DNA from: a virus
IMG/VR virus record: IMGVR_UViG_3300047171_000080
Location: 1 to 64,000 of that record
DNA length: 64,000 bases
Strand: one strand, 5' to 3'
Shown here piece by piece: positions 8,059 to 17,295 of the stretch. Made by a program: the position numbers and the translations under genes. Every line of letters starts with the position of its first letter. The stretch's first letter is position 1. The notes below the pieces were generated by a model that searched no databases, was not told the DNA's origin, and saw nothing but the letters and a program-made list of their open reading frames with translations.

Positions 8059-9543
8059 CTAAAAGCCGTTCGTGAGCGGAAGCGATGGAATCGTTACGAT
8101 CACACCCGACACCGTCTTTACGGAAACGAAGAGCGTGAGTACGGAGCCGACGGTTGGGACCTTGACGATTGAGACCTTGACGATCGGCGCCGGGTCTTTC
8201 GCAAACCCCGCGTCTTGCGCGATCGCGTTTTGCACGCGCGCAACGATGCCCGCGATGATCGCGGGCACGAGCACGCCGTTTCCCGGCTTGCTAATTGTAG
8301 CGCGCACTCCGCTGCCGTATTCCGGATTAAAGAGATCGTCTGCGCGCCCGATCGCATTCTGCTGCGCGTCGCGTGCGGTTGGATTCGTGAGAATGAGCCG
8401 CTGCAATCGCTGATAGGATGCGACGGGATCGTCGAGCGTGTCTTGCGCGAGAAGCAGATTACCCTGTGGCGTGATCGTGAAGTCGCCGTTGTACGGACAA
8501 TCGAGCGAGATCGAGCCGATGATTCCTTGCGCGGCAAGGTTCGTCGGCAAGAGTTGCATCGTCGCAGTGATCGTGACGACCGCGATCGCGGAGTACGTCT
8601 CGTAAAGCGCGGTGATCTGGACTGCGCTCGACGGGTTGGGGCCCGCGGTGAAGAGCCCCAACGGGCTGATCGTTCCGCCCGACGTCGCAGACCACGTGAT
8701 GCCACTCGTTACGGGCGTCGACGAGCCGTCGGTTCCGTTGAGCGTCGCCGCGATCTGGATCTGCGAGTTCGTCGGGATCGAGATAGCGCGCGGCGCGAGC
8801 ACGAGCGTGTACTCGACGATATCGGTGACGGTCGCCGTCCCGATGACGCCGTTGACCTCGGCCGAGATCGTGTCGTTGCCAGCGCGGCTCGCGGGCGCGG
8901 TGTAGAGCCCCAATGACGATACCGTGCCGTACGTCGCGCTCCACGTCGCTACCGTCGTGACGTCGATTACTTCGCCGTTGTCGTACGTCGCCGTTGCGGT
9001 AAACTGCTGCGTTTGCCCGTCGGGAACTTGCGCGGTCGCGGGCGTTACGGCGATAGAAACGATCTCGGGAACAACTGTGACGAGCGCGGAAACCGCGACT
9101 TGGCTTACGCGCGCGTTCGCGAGCGAATTGGCGAGAGTCGTGACCGCGACTTGGCTTACGCGCGCGTTTGGCGATGAAGTGACAAGAGCTTCTAGCGAAA
9201 CTTGAGTAACGCGCGCGTGCGTAATCGTGTAGGTCGCGACCGTGACGATCGTCGACGTTCCCGTCGATGCTACGAGCGTATTGCCGCTTTCATCGGCGAG
9301 TTCGTTGCCTGATTCGGTAGCAATCCGTTTTTGGTTCGAGCCGCCGATGAACGATTGCGTGCCCGTCGGGGCATTTGTGCCGCTGAACGACGCGACGTAG
9401 GCGAAACCTTGCGCAACGGTGATAGCGACAACGCCCGATGCATTCGTCGTCGCGGTGCCGACTGTGGTCGAGCCCTCCGTGACGGTGACGACGATACCCG
9501 CAGGTAATGGGGCCGACGTCGAGTCGACAAATTGGATCGACAA
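8059..9543 (-). CDS. gp25-like wedge fused to Ig-like (BIG_2) domains
   Basis: Encodes 494 residues. Residues 1-65 form a carboxypeptidase-regulatory-like Ig domain. Residues about 105-160 hold three 17-residue repeats of the form ARVSQVAVxxL. Then come two BIG_2-type domains (about 162-245 and 246-325) with the usual TWSATYG / TWSATSG signatures. The last 140 residues (GNLLLAQDTLDDPVASYQRL onward) resemble the gp25/gpW lysozyme-like wedge protein expected just before J. Such a fusion puts cell-adhesion domains on the baseplate wedge. Confidence 0.7.
   Translation of the reverse strand: MSIQFVDSTSAPLPAGIVVTVTEGSTTVGTATTNASGVVAITVAQGFAYVASFSGTNAPTGTQSFIGGSNQKRIATESGNELADESGNTLVASTGTSTIVTVATYTITHARVTQVSLEALVTSSPNARVSQVAVTTLANSLANARVSQVAVSALVTVVPEIVSIAVTPATAQVPDGQTQQFTATATYDNGEVIDVTTVATWSATYGTVSSLGLYTAPASRAGNDTISAEVNGVIGTATVTDIVEYTLVLAPRAISIPTNSQIQIAATLNGTDGSSTPVTSGITWSATSGGTISPLGLFTAGPNPSSAVQITALYETYSAIAVVTITATMQLLPTNLAAQGIIGSISLDCPYNGDFTITPQGNLLLAQDTLDDPVASYQRLQRLILTNPTARDAQQNAIGRADDLFNPEYGSGVRATISKPGNGVLVPAIIAGIVARVQNAIAQDAGFAKDPAPIVKVSIVKVPTVGSVLTLFVSVKTVSGVIVTIPSLPLTNGF
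9092..9219 (-). repeat. Three 51-bp tandem coding repeats
   Basis: The unit around ACCGCGACTTGGCTTACGCG at 9092-9117 recurs exactly at 9143-9168 and in diverged form at 9194-9219, a period of 51 bp. It encodes the 17-residue ARV(S/T)QV repeat of the wedge-adhesin fusion protein and could change copy number by recombination. Confidence 0.8.
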
Positions 9544-9552
9544 GGGACCCCC

Positions 9553-10326
9553 TTACAGTCCGGCTGCCGTTACCTGAGCGAGAATGTGGGCAAACGAAAT
9601 CGCGGAATCCCAATAGGCAAGTTTTGCTACACGGCAGACGAGCGCGCCGAGTATACCTGAGGTTATACCTGCGGCTTGTGCAGCGTTGACGTTGGCGATT
9701 TTCATGCCGTTCAGATACAAGGTCGTACCCATGCCGGAGACCTGTTGCAAGGTGAGATGAACTGCTCGCCCAGCCGAGACGGACGAAGTCGTCGAGCTTC
9801 CGCCGCCATTGACGACTACGCGATACCCGCCGCTCAACGTTTGCAGGTATGAATTATTGCCCGTCGTGCCTAGCGCGAGAATGTTGTTATTATTTGCCAT
9901 TTCTCCAGGCATAAAGAGTAGCGTCGCGGTGTAGTCGGCTACTTGAAGCGCCGCGCCGGGGATGATGAAATAATTCGAGTCATCGCAATACGCGGAGGGT
10001 TCTCCGTCTTTGCCTAGCGGCGGAAACCCAAACGTCGGCGTCCCGTTGAACGTGAGCGGATTCGAACCTACGGTATCAGCGGCCGATGTCGAGCCAGCGG
10101 CATCGTTGAGCGGCCAATAATGGGCAGGGCTTTGCGCGAGAATGACGCTATCGTACGGCGTCGTCGAACCGCCCGAACTACCGCCCCCACCCGCTGTAAC
10201 GAGTTCGGCGATGGTCGTTTGAGAGAGAGCATAGGGGCCGCCACTCGGCCCGTGTTCGATCGGTACGAGATCAGTCGCGTTCGGTGAGGCAACGCTCGGA
10301 AGCGAGGATACGAGTTCGTCGGCCAT
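9553..10326 (-). CDS. LamG-like tail-associated protein
   Basis: Encodes 257 residues. The first 50 look like a fibre-attachment tip (GPSGGPYALSQTTIAELVTA). The rest resembles a concanavalin A-like / LamG domain: AHYWPLNDAAGS at the start, ADYTATLLFMP, TLYLNGMKIA and a closing AYWDSAIS strand. Probably a carbohydrate-binding fibre or appendage. Confidence 0.65.
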   Translation of the reverse strand: MADELVSSLPSVASPNATDLVPIEHGPSGGPYALSQTTIAELVTAGGGGSSGGSTTPYDSVILAQSPAHYWPLNDAAGSTSAADTVGSNPLTFNGTPTFGFPPLGKDGEPSAYCDDSNYFIIPGAALQVADYTATLLFMPGEMANNNNILALGTTGNNSYLQTLSGGYRVVVNGGGSSTTSSVSAGRAVHLTLQQVSGMGTTLYLNGMKIANVNAAQAAGITSGILGALVCRVAKLAYWDSAISFAHILAQVTAAGL

Positions 10327-10328
10327 CG

Positions 10329-11312
10329 TTAGGTCGTCACTTGAATGGCAGCTTGTAATGAGGCGAGATCACCGGGCGCAAAAGGCGCCGACGTGAACGG
10401 ATTTTCGGCAAAGAACGACGGGTATGACACGTAGGACCCCGACAAGCCGACGGCATTTCCGTAGCTTTCGCTCGTGCCATTGCCGATTCCAGATTCAAGC
10501 GTTCGACTGCCGGCGTTGTCGATTCGTGCGACGCTCGTCACTTTCACTCCGGCGATTGCCCCCGTCGGCGCCGTTTGCCCCGAGATAAGCGCAAGATCGT
10601 AACAGTCAACGTTTCCGGGGGTTTGGCTTTGCACGTACGTCGTATCTCCGTCGGACGGAATTTCATCGACGCATTCATAATTCGCCGACTCGCCTTCGGG
10701 CGTGAATTGCGTTACGCGCCCGGCCGCGCTAGGCATATATGTGACGACTTTTTGATTTCCGAGAAAGGTGTTATTGGTCGTACCCGAGCCGTCGCAAATA
10801 TAGTAGTCGTCGATCTCTAAGCCGCTGCTAACCGTTTCGTAGATCGTAACGAGCGAAATGGATGCGCTCGAAGATATTGAGCCCGACGCGGCCAACGCGC
10901 CATTAAGACGAATTGTGAACGTTCCCGGTGAACCGAAGGTGATACCGAGTTCGACGTACGTCCACGCCGCAATAACAGCAGGGTTTGCGGGAATGGAACC
11001 GATGAGCGTCCCACCCGGCTCGTAAAGCGAAAACGCTCCGTATTTTTCATCGACCTTGAGCATCGTTCCATCGGAAAAACCGAGAAGTTCGGTCACGGCC
11101 GCATACCCACTTACGGGCAAGTAGAGCGCAAAACCGACATAAATCGACGAGCCCGACGGTGAAATCGGGAGTCCAATGCTACAGTTGCTTAGGTTTATAG
11201 CATGGCCGCCGAACCTCCCCGGAACGCCCGTCGCATTACTAGGCACACTTACGAAATACGAATCAGACGGCAAGCCCGCCGTTTCGTCGAAGCCGTCGAA
11301 CCACAGTAGCAT
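10329..11312 (-). CDS. Concanavalin A-like tail protein
   Basis: Encodes 327 residues from ATG at 11312 (MLLWFDGFDE); the upstream extension is arginine-rich shadow. The N-terminal 200 residues carry features of a phage lectin-type domain (WFDGFDETA, GRFGGHAINL, YVGFALYLP, TYVELGITFG, IRLNGALAASG, EIDDYYICDG). This family is frequent in phage tails and probably binds surface glycans. Same operon as the LamG-like gene. Confidence 0.75.
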   Translation of the reverse strand: MLLWFDGFDETAGLPSDSYFVSVPSNATGVPGRFGGHAINLSNCSIGLPISPSGSSIYVGFALYLPVSGYAAVTELLGFSDGTMLKVDEKYGAFSLYEPGGTLIGSIPANPAVIAAWTYVELGITFGSPGTFTIRLNGALAASGSISSSASISLVTIYETVSSGLEIDDYYICDGSGTTNNTFLGNQKVVTYMPSAAGRVTQFTPEGESANYECVDEIPSDGDTTYVQSQTPGNVDCYDLALISGQTAPTGAIAGVKVTSVARIDNAGSRTLESGIGNGTSESYGNAVGLSGSYVSYPSFFAENPFTSAPFAPGDLASLQAAIQVTT

Positions 11313-11325
11313 AGCAGCAGTCCCC

Positions 11326-12105
11326 TTATTCCTCGGATTCGGTAATAGACGAGCCCGTCGCGGTGACGGGGCCGACCGTCGGCGGCGGCACGCCGCTCCC
11401 GCTCTGCACGGTCGCGGCGAACGTGTTGAAGGCGGTCTGCACGCTTTCGATGATTGCATTCGCAAGCGTTTGCGCGTCGGATTGCGTCATAACGGAATCG
11501 GGCGCACCGAGGCCGCCCTTACCAATAAGAATTTTACCGAGCGTGTCGTCAAGAATAAGCGCGAGCCCGCCCGGCGTGCCAAGTCGAATCGCTTTCGCGA
11601 CGTCGTCGATGATGACGGTGAAGCCCGACGCCGTCTCAAGTACGAACCGCGATCCCGTGAGCATCGAAAGGCCGCCGAGTGCGTCACCCGCGTCGCCGTC
11701 GTTTGTGAGCTTGATGTACGCGTCGATTTGGCCCGCAGCATTGTAGTGGCATCGCCACAGCTCGCCTGCGGGCGCGCCCGGCGAATCGTCTGGACCATGA
11801 TGGAAGATCTTGATCCAGCCGCTTTGCGTCGGCAACAGCACCGCGCGCTCACCGCCGCGCGGACCATACTGGTCGCCGATCGCCGTCGTGCCGACGGAAA
11901 TGTGCGCATGCGAGATCGGCGCGTCACCATCGTCGCCGAGTACCGACGCCGTATCGCCCTGTAGCGTCTCTGCGGTGCCGGCGAACTCTCCCGTCGGCTG
12001 CCACGAGCCGTTGATCACGACGCCTTCGCGACCGATGAGCGGCGATACGAGTTCTTGCGCCTTAGCCAGTAACGAAGAGGCGAAATCGTTGACGAAATGG
12101 TTCAT
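11326..12105 (-). CDS. Baseplate spike protein (gpV/gp45-like)
   Basis: Encodes 259 residues from ATG overlapping the hub gene stop (ATGA). The block GPRGGERAVLLPTQSGWIK and the following beta-rich repeats (VLETASGFTVIIDD, IRLGTPGGLALILDDTLGKI) match the OB-fold plus beta-helix layout of Mu gp45 / P2 gpV spikes, which puncture the outer envelope. Located directly after the gp27-like hub gene, as expected. Confidence 0.75.
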   Translation of the reverse strand: MNHFVNDFASSLLAKAQELVSPLIGREGVVINGSWQPTGEFAGTAETLQGDTASVLGDDGDAPISHAHISVGTTAIGDQYGPRGGERAVLLPTQSGWIKIFHHGPDDSPGAPAGELWRCHYNAAGQIDAYIKLTNDGDAGDALGGLSMLTGSRFVLETASGFTVIIDDVAKAIRLGTPGGLALILDDTLGKILIGKGGLGAPDSVMTQSDAQTLANAIIESVQTAFNTFAATVQSGSGVPPPTVGPVTATGSSITESEE

Positions 12106-13472
12106 ACGCCGCCCATTGGTGCCTGCGTGTTGGCCGCGTGAATGGCCCACGACCATCCGCCTTCGGAAGGGTCGAACGTCTCGTCGATGCGACGCGGCCA
12201 ATACTTGTCGTTAAACGCCGTATATGGCAAGCCCGACACCTGAAAGAGCGACGTAATATCGACCTGAGCTAGCAGTTTTTCGGTAACGGCCATACTGAAA
12301 TCAATCGAATACTGCTTCATCGACAGCTGCCGCCAGTACGAGAGCGCAAGCGCGTTACACTTCGCGGGCGTCAGATTTGGGAGATAGTAGATGTACCGTT
12401 CGAGACCGCTCTCGCTCGCTGGCTGGTTGAGGCCTTTGAAACTGCCGCCGCTCGAGCTACTCACCGTCGTCGACGTGATCCCAGCCGCGTTCGTCGTCGT
12501 AGACACGTTTTGGTTCGTGCCGAAGAGCGGCGACGACGACGTGATCTTCGAAGACGACGTCTGCGTCACGCCGCCTGCGGATCCGAGGTTCGAATCGACG
12601 CGCCACGTCGTCGACGTCTTCGTGCGCGTCTGGTACGTGCGCACTTCGACGCGGATATTCTTGTTGAATTGGACGCTGTGATCGCCAACGGGCATCGAGA
12701 TGTTGTGGCCATAGGTTGCCGCGATCGTCTTGCGAGTGATCACGTCGGGCGCGACGTAGTTGAGCGTCGCGTTGCTGACCCAAACGTCGACGTCGTCGAA
12801 GAGCGCGCACTGCAAGAGAATTTGCCAGTAGGTTTTGTTGAAGATCCCCGCGGTGAGATTGGTCCCGCCGACCAGTTCCTTGCCGAGCACTTCCGCGATC
12901 GTGAACGACTGCTGTCGCGATCGCAGACCGAGGTTGAACGTCAGTCCTAGCATCGCCGCGATTGCGGCGCCGAACTGCGCGCCCGTCATGTTGATCGGGG
13001 AGAACGTGACCTTGTTGTCGACGAGCGGTGCCGCGAGGCTGCGGCACGGAAAGGTGACCGAGTCATCGGAAAACCGCGCCTCGTAGCGATCGACGACGCC
13101 GAGGAAGCGTTGCGAAAGCTGCGAGATGTCGGTCGAGCCGACGGCGGGCGACGATGGGAAGCCCGCGTAGATCTCCGCGTAGATCGGCTCGCTCGACGTG
13201 TCGTCTGAATTCGCGAGCGCTGCGGTGAAGTCGGGGTTCGACGAGATCGGGAGTTCGATCGACGCTTCGTCCGTGGCGCCGTGCGCGTTGAACGTGATGC
13301 TGTACTTCACCGGGACGTACCGCGAGCCGTTGAGCGCGACGACCGCGCGCGGCGCCGACCTATCGTAGAACGGGTTGAACGTCGTCGGCGAAAGCGCGAT
13401 GAAGTCGCTCTCGGTGTAGGATCCGCCCGGAACAGCCTTTGGGATATTCCCGTCGGGAATCGTTACGCTCAC
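12102..13472 (-). CDS. Baseplate hub protein (gp27/late control D-like)
   Basis: Encodes 456 residues. Position between the LysM-type baseplate protein and the spike, plus the VALNGSRYVPVKYSITFNA start and RFLGVVDRYEARFSDDSVTF block, fits the hub ring that joins tail tube to spike. A serine- and threonine-rich insertion lies at about residues 285-345. Confidence 0.7.
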   Translation of the reverse strand: MSVTIPDGNIPKAVPGGSYTESDFIALSPTTFNPFYDRSAPRAVVALNGSRYVPVKYSITFNAHGATDEASIELPISSNPDFTAALANSDDTSSEPIYAEIYAGFPSSPAVGSTDISQLSQRFLGVVDRYEARFSDDSVTFPCRSLAAPLVDNKVTFSPINMTGAQFGAAIAAMLGLTFNLGLRSRQQSFTIAEVLGKELVGGTNLTAGIFNKTYWQILLQCALFDDVDVWVSNATLNYVAPDVITRKTIAATYGHNISMPVGDHSVQFNKNIRVEVRTYQTRTKTSTTWRVDSNLGSAGGVTQTSSSKITSSSPLFGTNQNVSTTTNAAGITSTTVSSSSGGSFKGLNQPASESGLERYIYYLPNLTPAKCNALALSYWRQLSMKQYSIDFSMAVTEKLLAQVDITSLFQVSGLPYTAFNDKYWPRRIDETFDPSEGGWSWAIHAANTQAPMGGV

Positions 13473-14395
13473 TTTGCACTACCGAGCGGTGGCAAAAGCA
13501 CAGTCACGACTCGCGTCGACGGTAGCCGCGGCGTCGGCACGCCAAGGATAGATGCGAGCGTGAATGCTTTCGTGACGTCACCATAGGTTTGCGACGCGAT
13601 CTCGTAGAGCGACTGATTCTGCACGCGCACGCTGCTCGGGCTCTGCCCCTGCTGCACGTTGCGCTCGATGAGCGTCAGTGCCGAGATGAGCCGCGTCGCT
13701 TGAAAGAAGCGCGGATCTACTTCCGGGAGTGCGGCTGCGTATGTATTTGCCTGCGCTAGAGCCGTCTGAGCGGCCGCGAGAACGCTCGCCGTATTGGAGC
13801 CCTGCGCCGCAAGCGGGCCCGCATTATTGATCGACTGCTGCAGCATCGGAAGCGACGACGGATCGATCGTATCGGTAACGTCCGGGTCGATTGATACGAG
13901 CGTATTGTACGACGACGTCGCCGTCGTCGAGAGCGCGCTGACCTGAGCGTCGAGGCTGACTGGTGCAGTGGTCGAAAACGCGCCGTTTGCATCGCGCGTG
14001 ATCTCGATCGTGATATCGTAGCCGGCGCGCGCTTTGTGGCGATAGGTCGGCACGAACGCCGTCACTTTGCAGAAATACTTCTCGCTCAAATACGAGACGA
14101 GCACTTCGGTCCCGGACACCATGTACGAGCGCAGTGTCTTGATCTTCGTGTCGACGTTGGCCGTGACGTAAAAAGCGCCGATCCAAGTTACCGGATCGGG
14201 CTGCGGGCCGTGGCTCTGGACCGCGCGGCCGCCGCCGTCGAACTCCTTGACCGTCGTGCGCTGTTTGCCAGCGCCGATCTTAAGCTCGGAGGGGCACTCT
14301 TCGCTACCGAAGGTGACCGCCCCGATCGTCAGCGGCGTCTCGCCCGGAGACGCGGGCGTCACCATCGCGGCCGTCAGCGTCGGAACTTGCGCCAC
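13469..14395 (-). CDS. Baseplate/tube-initiator protein with LysM-like end
   Basis: Encodes 308 residues. The N-terminal half (residues 20-140) looks like the baseplate protein that follows the tape measure in myoviruses. The C-terminal 55 residues (QNQSLYEIASQTYGDVTKA to VVTVLLPP) read as a LysM-like module, a fold shared with Mu gp43/T4 gp53-type wedge components. Last gene before the plus-strand insert. Confidence 0.65.
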   Translation of the reverse strand: MAQVPTLTAAMVTPASPGETPLTIGAVTFGSEECPSELKIGAGKQRTTVKEFDGGGRAVQSHGPQPDPVTWIGAFYVTANVDTKIKTLRSYMVSGTEVLVSYLSEKYFCKVTAFVPTYRHKARAGYDITIEITRDANGAFSTTAPVSLDAQVSALSTTATSSYNTLVSIDPDVTDTIDPSSLPMLQQSINNAGPLAAQGSNTASVLAAAQTALAQANTYAAALPEVDPRFFQATRLISALTLIERNVQQGQSPSSVRVQNQSLYEIASQTYGDVTKAFTLASILGVPTPRLPSTRVVTVLLPPLGSAK

Positions 14396-14425
14396 GGACG
14401 ACCCTCCTGTGGTAGGTTCTTAGCG

Positions 14426-14743
14426 ATGGCCAGCAATTGGGCAAAGCGCTTCGTCCAGGACGATGACGGCGAGCCGGAGCTCGTCGACGTCACCCCACCT
14501 CCGAACGCGAGCGCGTGGTTTCTCGCCGAAATGGCAAAGCATCGAGCCGAGGCACACGTGCGGCGCGTGAGAACCGTGCGCTATGCGACGCGCGCGCTCG
14601 CGTGGTGGCTTGCGATGTTGCTGCCGCTGCCGTCGTGGGTCAACGCGATCGCGTTTTGCGTGACCGTTGCCCTCGCGCTCGCAACGCTGCTTGAGGCGGA
14701 GCGATGGCTCACCGCGCATCTCTCGGCACGCGCGGCGATCTAG
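14426..14743 (+). CDS. Plus-strand membrane-protein moron
   Basis: Encodes 105 residues starting MASNWAKRFVQDDDGEP. An acidic N-terminus and a basic stretch are followed by two hydrophobic helices (about residues 55-68 and 71-88). It is the only plus-strand gene within about 34 kb of minus-strand late genes and fills the gap between the tape measure and baseplate genes; its stop overlaps the tape measure stop. Such single inserted genes are usually expressed in the lysogen. No strong promoter is visible upstream and the function is unknown. Confidence 0.6.
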   Translation: MASNWAKRFVQDDDGEPELVDVTPPPNASAWFLAEMAKHRAEAHVRRVRTVRYATRALAWWLAMLLPLPSWVNAIAFCVTVALALATLLEAERWLTAHLSARAAI

Positions 14744-16806
14744 CGGAAGAGCCCGGCCCCGACCGTCTGGGGATTGGCGAGCGTCGGCGTCGTGACGAGT
14801 GAGCCGATGCCTTGAAGGCCGCCCTTCACTTTTTTCGCGAAGTCCGCACCGTCTTTGACGACCATGTTTGGGAAGTGCAGATGCACCGACTGAATCACTT
14901 TATCCTGATCGCGAATCTGCTGCGCGTCGGAGTCGCTGATCGAGCCGAGGCCACCGTGCTTTTTCGCGTAGTCGCGTCGGCTTTGCAGATACTTCGCGCG
15001 CAGAACAGACGCTTCGTCTTGCGATACGCCGCCGTCGGTTAGGAGCAGGCCGAGCGACGCAACGCCACCGAGCCGACCGATGATCGACAGGATGCCGGCG
15101 AACGCCCCCTCGACGGTCGCCGCGCCTGCGCCGATATCCGTCGCCGCAGCGAGAATCTTCGTCCCGATGCTTCCAAAGTTGTTCGCGAACCCGAGCAACG
15201 GTAGAACGATACGGAGATTAAGCATCGAGGCGAACTTCGCACCGCCGGTGACGAGCGCGCTACCGAGACCGCCAAAGATGATGTTGTCGATCATGCCCCA
15301 GAGGCCGCCCGTGGCTTTCGCCGCGCCCGCGCCTCCGGCTGCACCGGCACCGGTGGCCAGCGCCGCGAGATCCGCTTTGGCCGCGAACGACTCCATCGCG
15401 CCGGAGAAGCGATTGAGCGCACCGATCGCGCCCGCGATTCCCAGCACGAAACGAAGGCCGAATGCACCGGTGATCGCAACGCCCGTTTCGAAGATCCGCT
15501 TCGCAACGTCCGGATTCGCCGCGAGGAAGCCGACGAGATTGGTCAGCCGGGTGTTGAGATCTGTTAGCCACGCTGTGAGATGCGGAAGTTCCGGAAGTGC
15601 GATGACCGCCGCGACGTTGCGAAGATTGGTCGTGAAGGCGTTCCACTGATAGAAGAAGTCCTTTGCATACGCTTCCCACTGGCCTTCGACGCCCGGGATG
15701 CGGTTGAACGCGGCCTGATTTCGCGTCATCTGCTCTTGCGTCGTCTTGTCCGCGACGATCGACACGAGCCGCTGCGCTTCTTTTGCGAAGACGGCCTGAA
15801 TGTCGTGGAGCCAGTTCGCACCGCCGTTGCGGCGATCGGCCTTCTCCATCAACTCGCGCATCGTGCGCAGATGCTCGATCATCGGAATGAGCGAGAGCTG
15901 CCCGTCTTTCGTGAGGTACTTAAACGACCCGTCTTTGTCGCGCAGATCGAGATCGCGTAGACCCTGGCGCTTCGCAGTCGCAAGCTCTGCCGAAGGCGTG
16001 ACGGCCATCGCGTTGAGAACGAGATTGTTCATGGCCGTACCGCCCTTGCCTTGCAAGAAGCCGTTCTGCGCCATGACCGCGAGGTATTGGAAGATCGTGT
16101 TCTCGTCGACGCCCATCTTCACGGCGTTCGGGATGAAGTATTTGCCCTGCGTCACGAGTTGGTTGAGCTGCGCGTTCGTCGTGAATTGCAGACGCGCCGT
16201 GTCGTCGAGCATCTTCTTCATCTTCTCGGGCGTGTAGGCCTGAAAGAAGTGCGCGAATTGCGACATCTGCTCGATCGTCTCGGTCGGATCGGTCTTGCCG
16301 CCCGAGGCCATGTATCGCACGTCGGCGTAGCGCGCCATCTGCGGGAACATCGCTTTGAGCTGGTTCGGATCTTTGAACGCGACCGTCGCCGCCTTCTGCA
16401 GCTCGTTCGCGATCGTGACCGCGCTCTGCGCCGTCGCGCCGGAAGTCTCGAGCACCATCGCCTGCAGCATCTTGCGCTGCGCGTCGTTTGCGCCCGTCGC
16501 AAGGGTCACGCCCGTCATCGCACGCTGCAGCTTCGCCGCTTCATCGACGGAGAACGCGAGTGCCGCGCCGCCGACGAGCGCGCCGCCGCCGGCGAACATC
16601 GTGCCCATGCGCGCCTGCTTCGCGCGGATCTCCTCGATACGGCGCTGATAGCGCATCATCGCGGCCGTGTTACGATCGATGAGACCTTGCTGGCGCGCGA
16701 GCTGCTCGTTTGCGGCGCCGGTCGCCGATGCGAGCCGCTGCATGGTGACGAGACCGTTGGATTCGAACTTCAGCGCGATGCCGACGATCCAGTTGCCCAT
16801 CGCCAT
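14740..16806 (-). CDS. Tail tape measure protein
   Basis: Encodes 688 residues. A helical N-terminus (QLARQQGLIDRNTAAMMRYQ), the glycine-rich hydrophobic segment MGTMFAGGGALVGGAALAF, and central hydrophobic helices (about residues 420-600) are those of TP901/Mu-type tape measure proteins, which set tail length and pass into the host membrane at injection. Length would predict a tail of about 100 nm on the usual 0.15 nm per residue rule. Confidence 0.85.
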   Translation of the reverse strand: MAMGNWIVGIALKFESNGLVTMQRLASATGAANEQLARQQGLIDRNTAAMMRYQRRIEEIRAKQARMGTMFAGGGALVGGAALAFSVDEAAKLQRAMTGVTLATGANDAQRKMLQAMVLETSGATAQSAVTIANELQKAATVAFKDPNQLKAMFPQMARYADVRYMASGGKTDPTETIEQMSQFAHFFQAYTPEKMKKMLDDTARLQFTTNAQLNQLVTQGKYFIPNAVKMGVDENTIFQYLAVMAQNGFLQGKGGTAMNNLVLNAMAVTPSAELATAKRQGLRDLDLRDKDGSFKYLTKDGQLSLIPMIEHLRTMRELMEKADRRNGGANWLHDIQAVFAKEAQRLVSIVADKTTQEQMTRNQAAFNRIPGVEGQWEAYAKDFFYQWNAFTTNLRNVAAVIALPELPHLTAWLTDLNTRLTNLVGFLAANPDVAKRIFETGVAITGAFGLRFVLGIAGAIGALNRFSGAMESFAAKADLAALATGAGAAGGAGAAKATGGLWGMIDNIIFGGLGSALVTGGAKFASMLNLRIVLPLLGFANNFGSIGTKILAAATDIGAGAATVEGAFAGILSIIGRLGGVASLGLLLTDGGVSQDEASVLRAKYLQSRRDYAKKHGGLGSISDSDAQQIRDQDKVIQSVHLHFPNMVVKDGADFAKKVKGGLQGIGSLVTTPTLANPQTVGAGLFR

Positions 16807-16809
16807 GCG

Positions 16810-17292
16810 TTACGTGTCCTCTCCCGGATTGAGCCGCACGATCGGCCGCATGCCGACCGCGGCGCCCGCCGCGAGCTCCGCGATCGCGACGACTTCTTCT
16901 TCGCTTTCGTTCATGCCGATTTCGAAAGCGGGTCTCGCCGGCACGGGGTTGCCCGTGCGATGGTTGATGTAACCGAATTCGTGATAGCCCATGATCGGAT
17001 CTGCGGACGCGATCACGGCTTCGTTCTCGAAGACGTCGCGTTTGACCGATTCCATGAGCTCGCCCGTGCGCTTGAGCGGTTCGTCGGGCGAGAAACCAAG
17101 ACGTTCGCGTTCGGCCATCGTCGACGGCGCGAGCGGCGCGAGCTTGCTCTGATCGCCGAAAACGTTCTTCACGTTGGTCTGCACGACGACCGACGCGGTT
17201 TCTGCTGCTTCGTGCAGCACTTCGTCTTGCAGCGCGGCGAGTTTTTCGAAGTGTTCGGCCAGCTGACCGAGACCATCGAAGAACATGCTCAT
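16810..17292 (-). CDS. Virion morphogenesis protein (gp10/Mu G-like)
   Basis: Encodes 160 residues. LAPLAPSTMAERERLG with DEPLKRTGELMESVKRDVF and MGYHEFG..RPAFEIG is the pattern of HK97 gp10 / Mu gpG-like tail completion proteins. Lying between the tail chaperones and the tape measure gene is unusual for this family, which more often sits near the connectors. Confidence 0.7.
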   Translation of the reverse strand: MSMFFDGLGQLAEHFEKLAALQDEVLHEAAETASVVVQTNVKNVFGDQSKLAPLAPSTMAERERLGFSPDEPLKRTGELMESVKRDVFENEAVIASADPIMGYHEFGYINHRTGNPVPARPAFEIGMNESEEEVVAIAELAAGAAVGMRPIVRLNPGEDT

Positions 17293-17295
17293 GCG

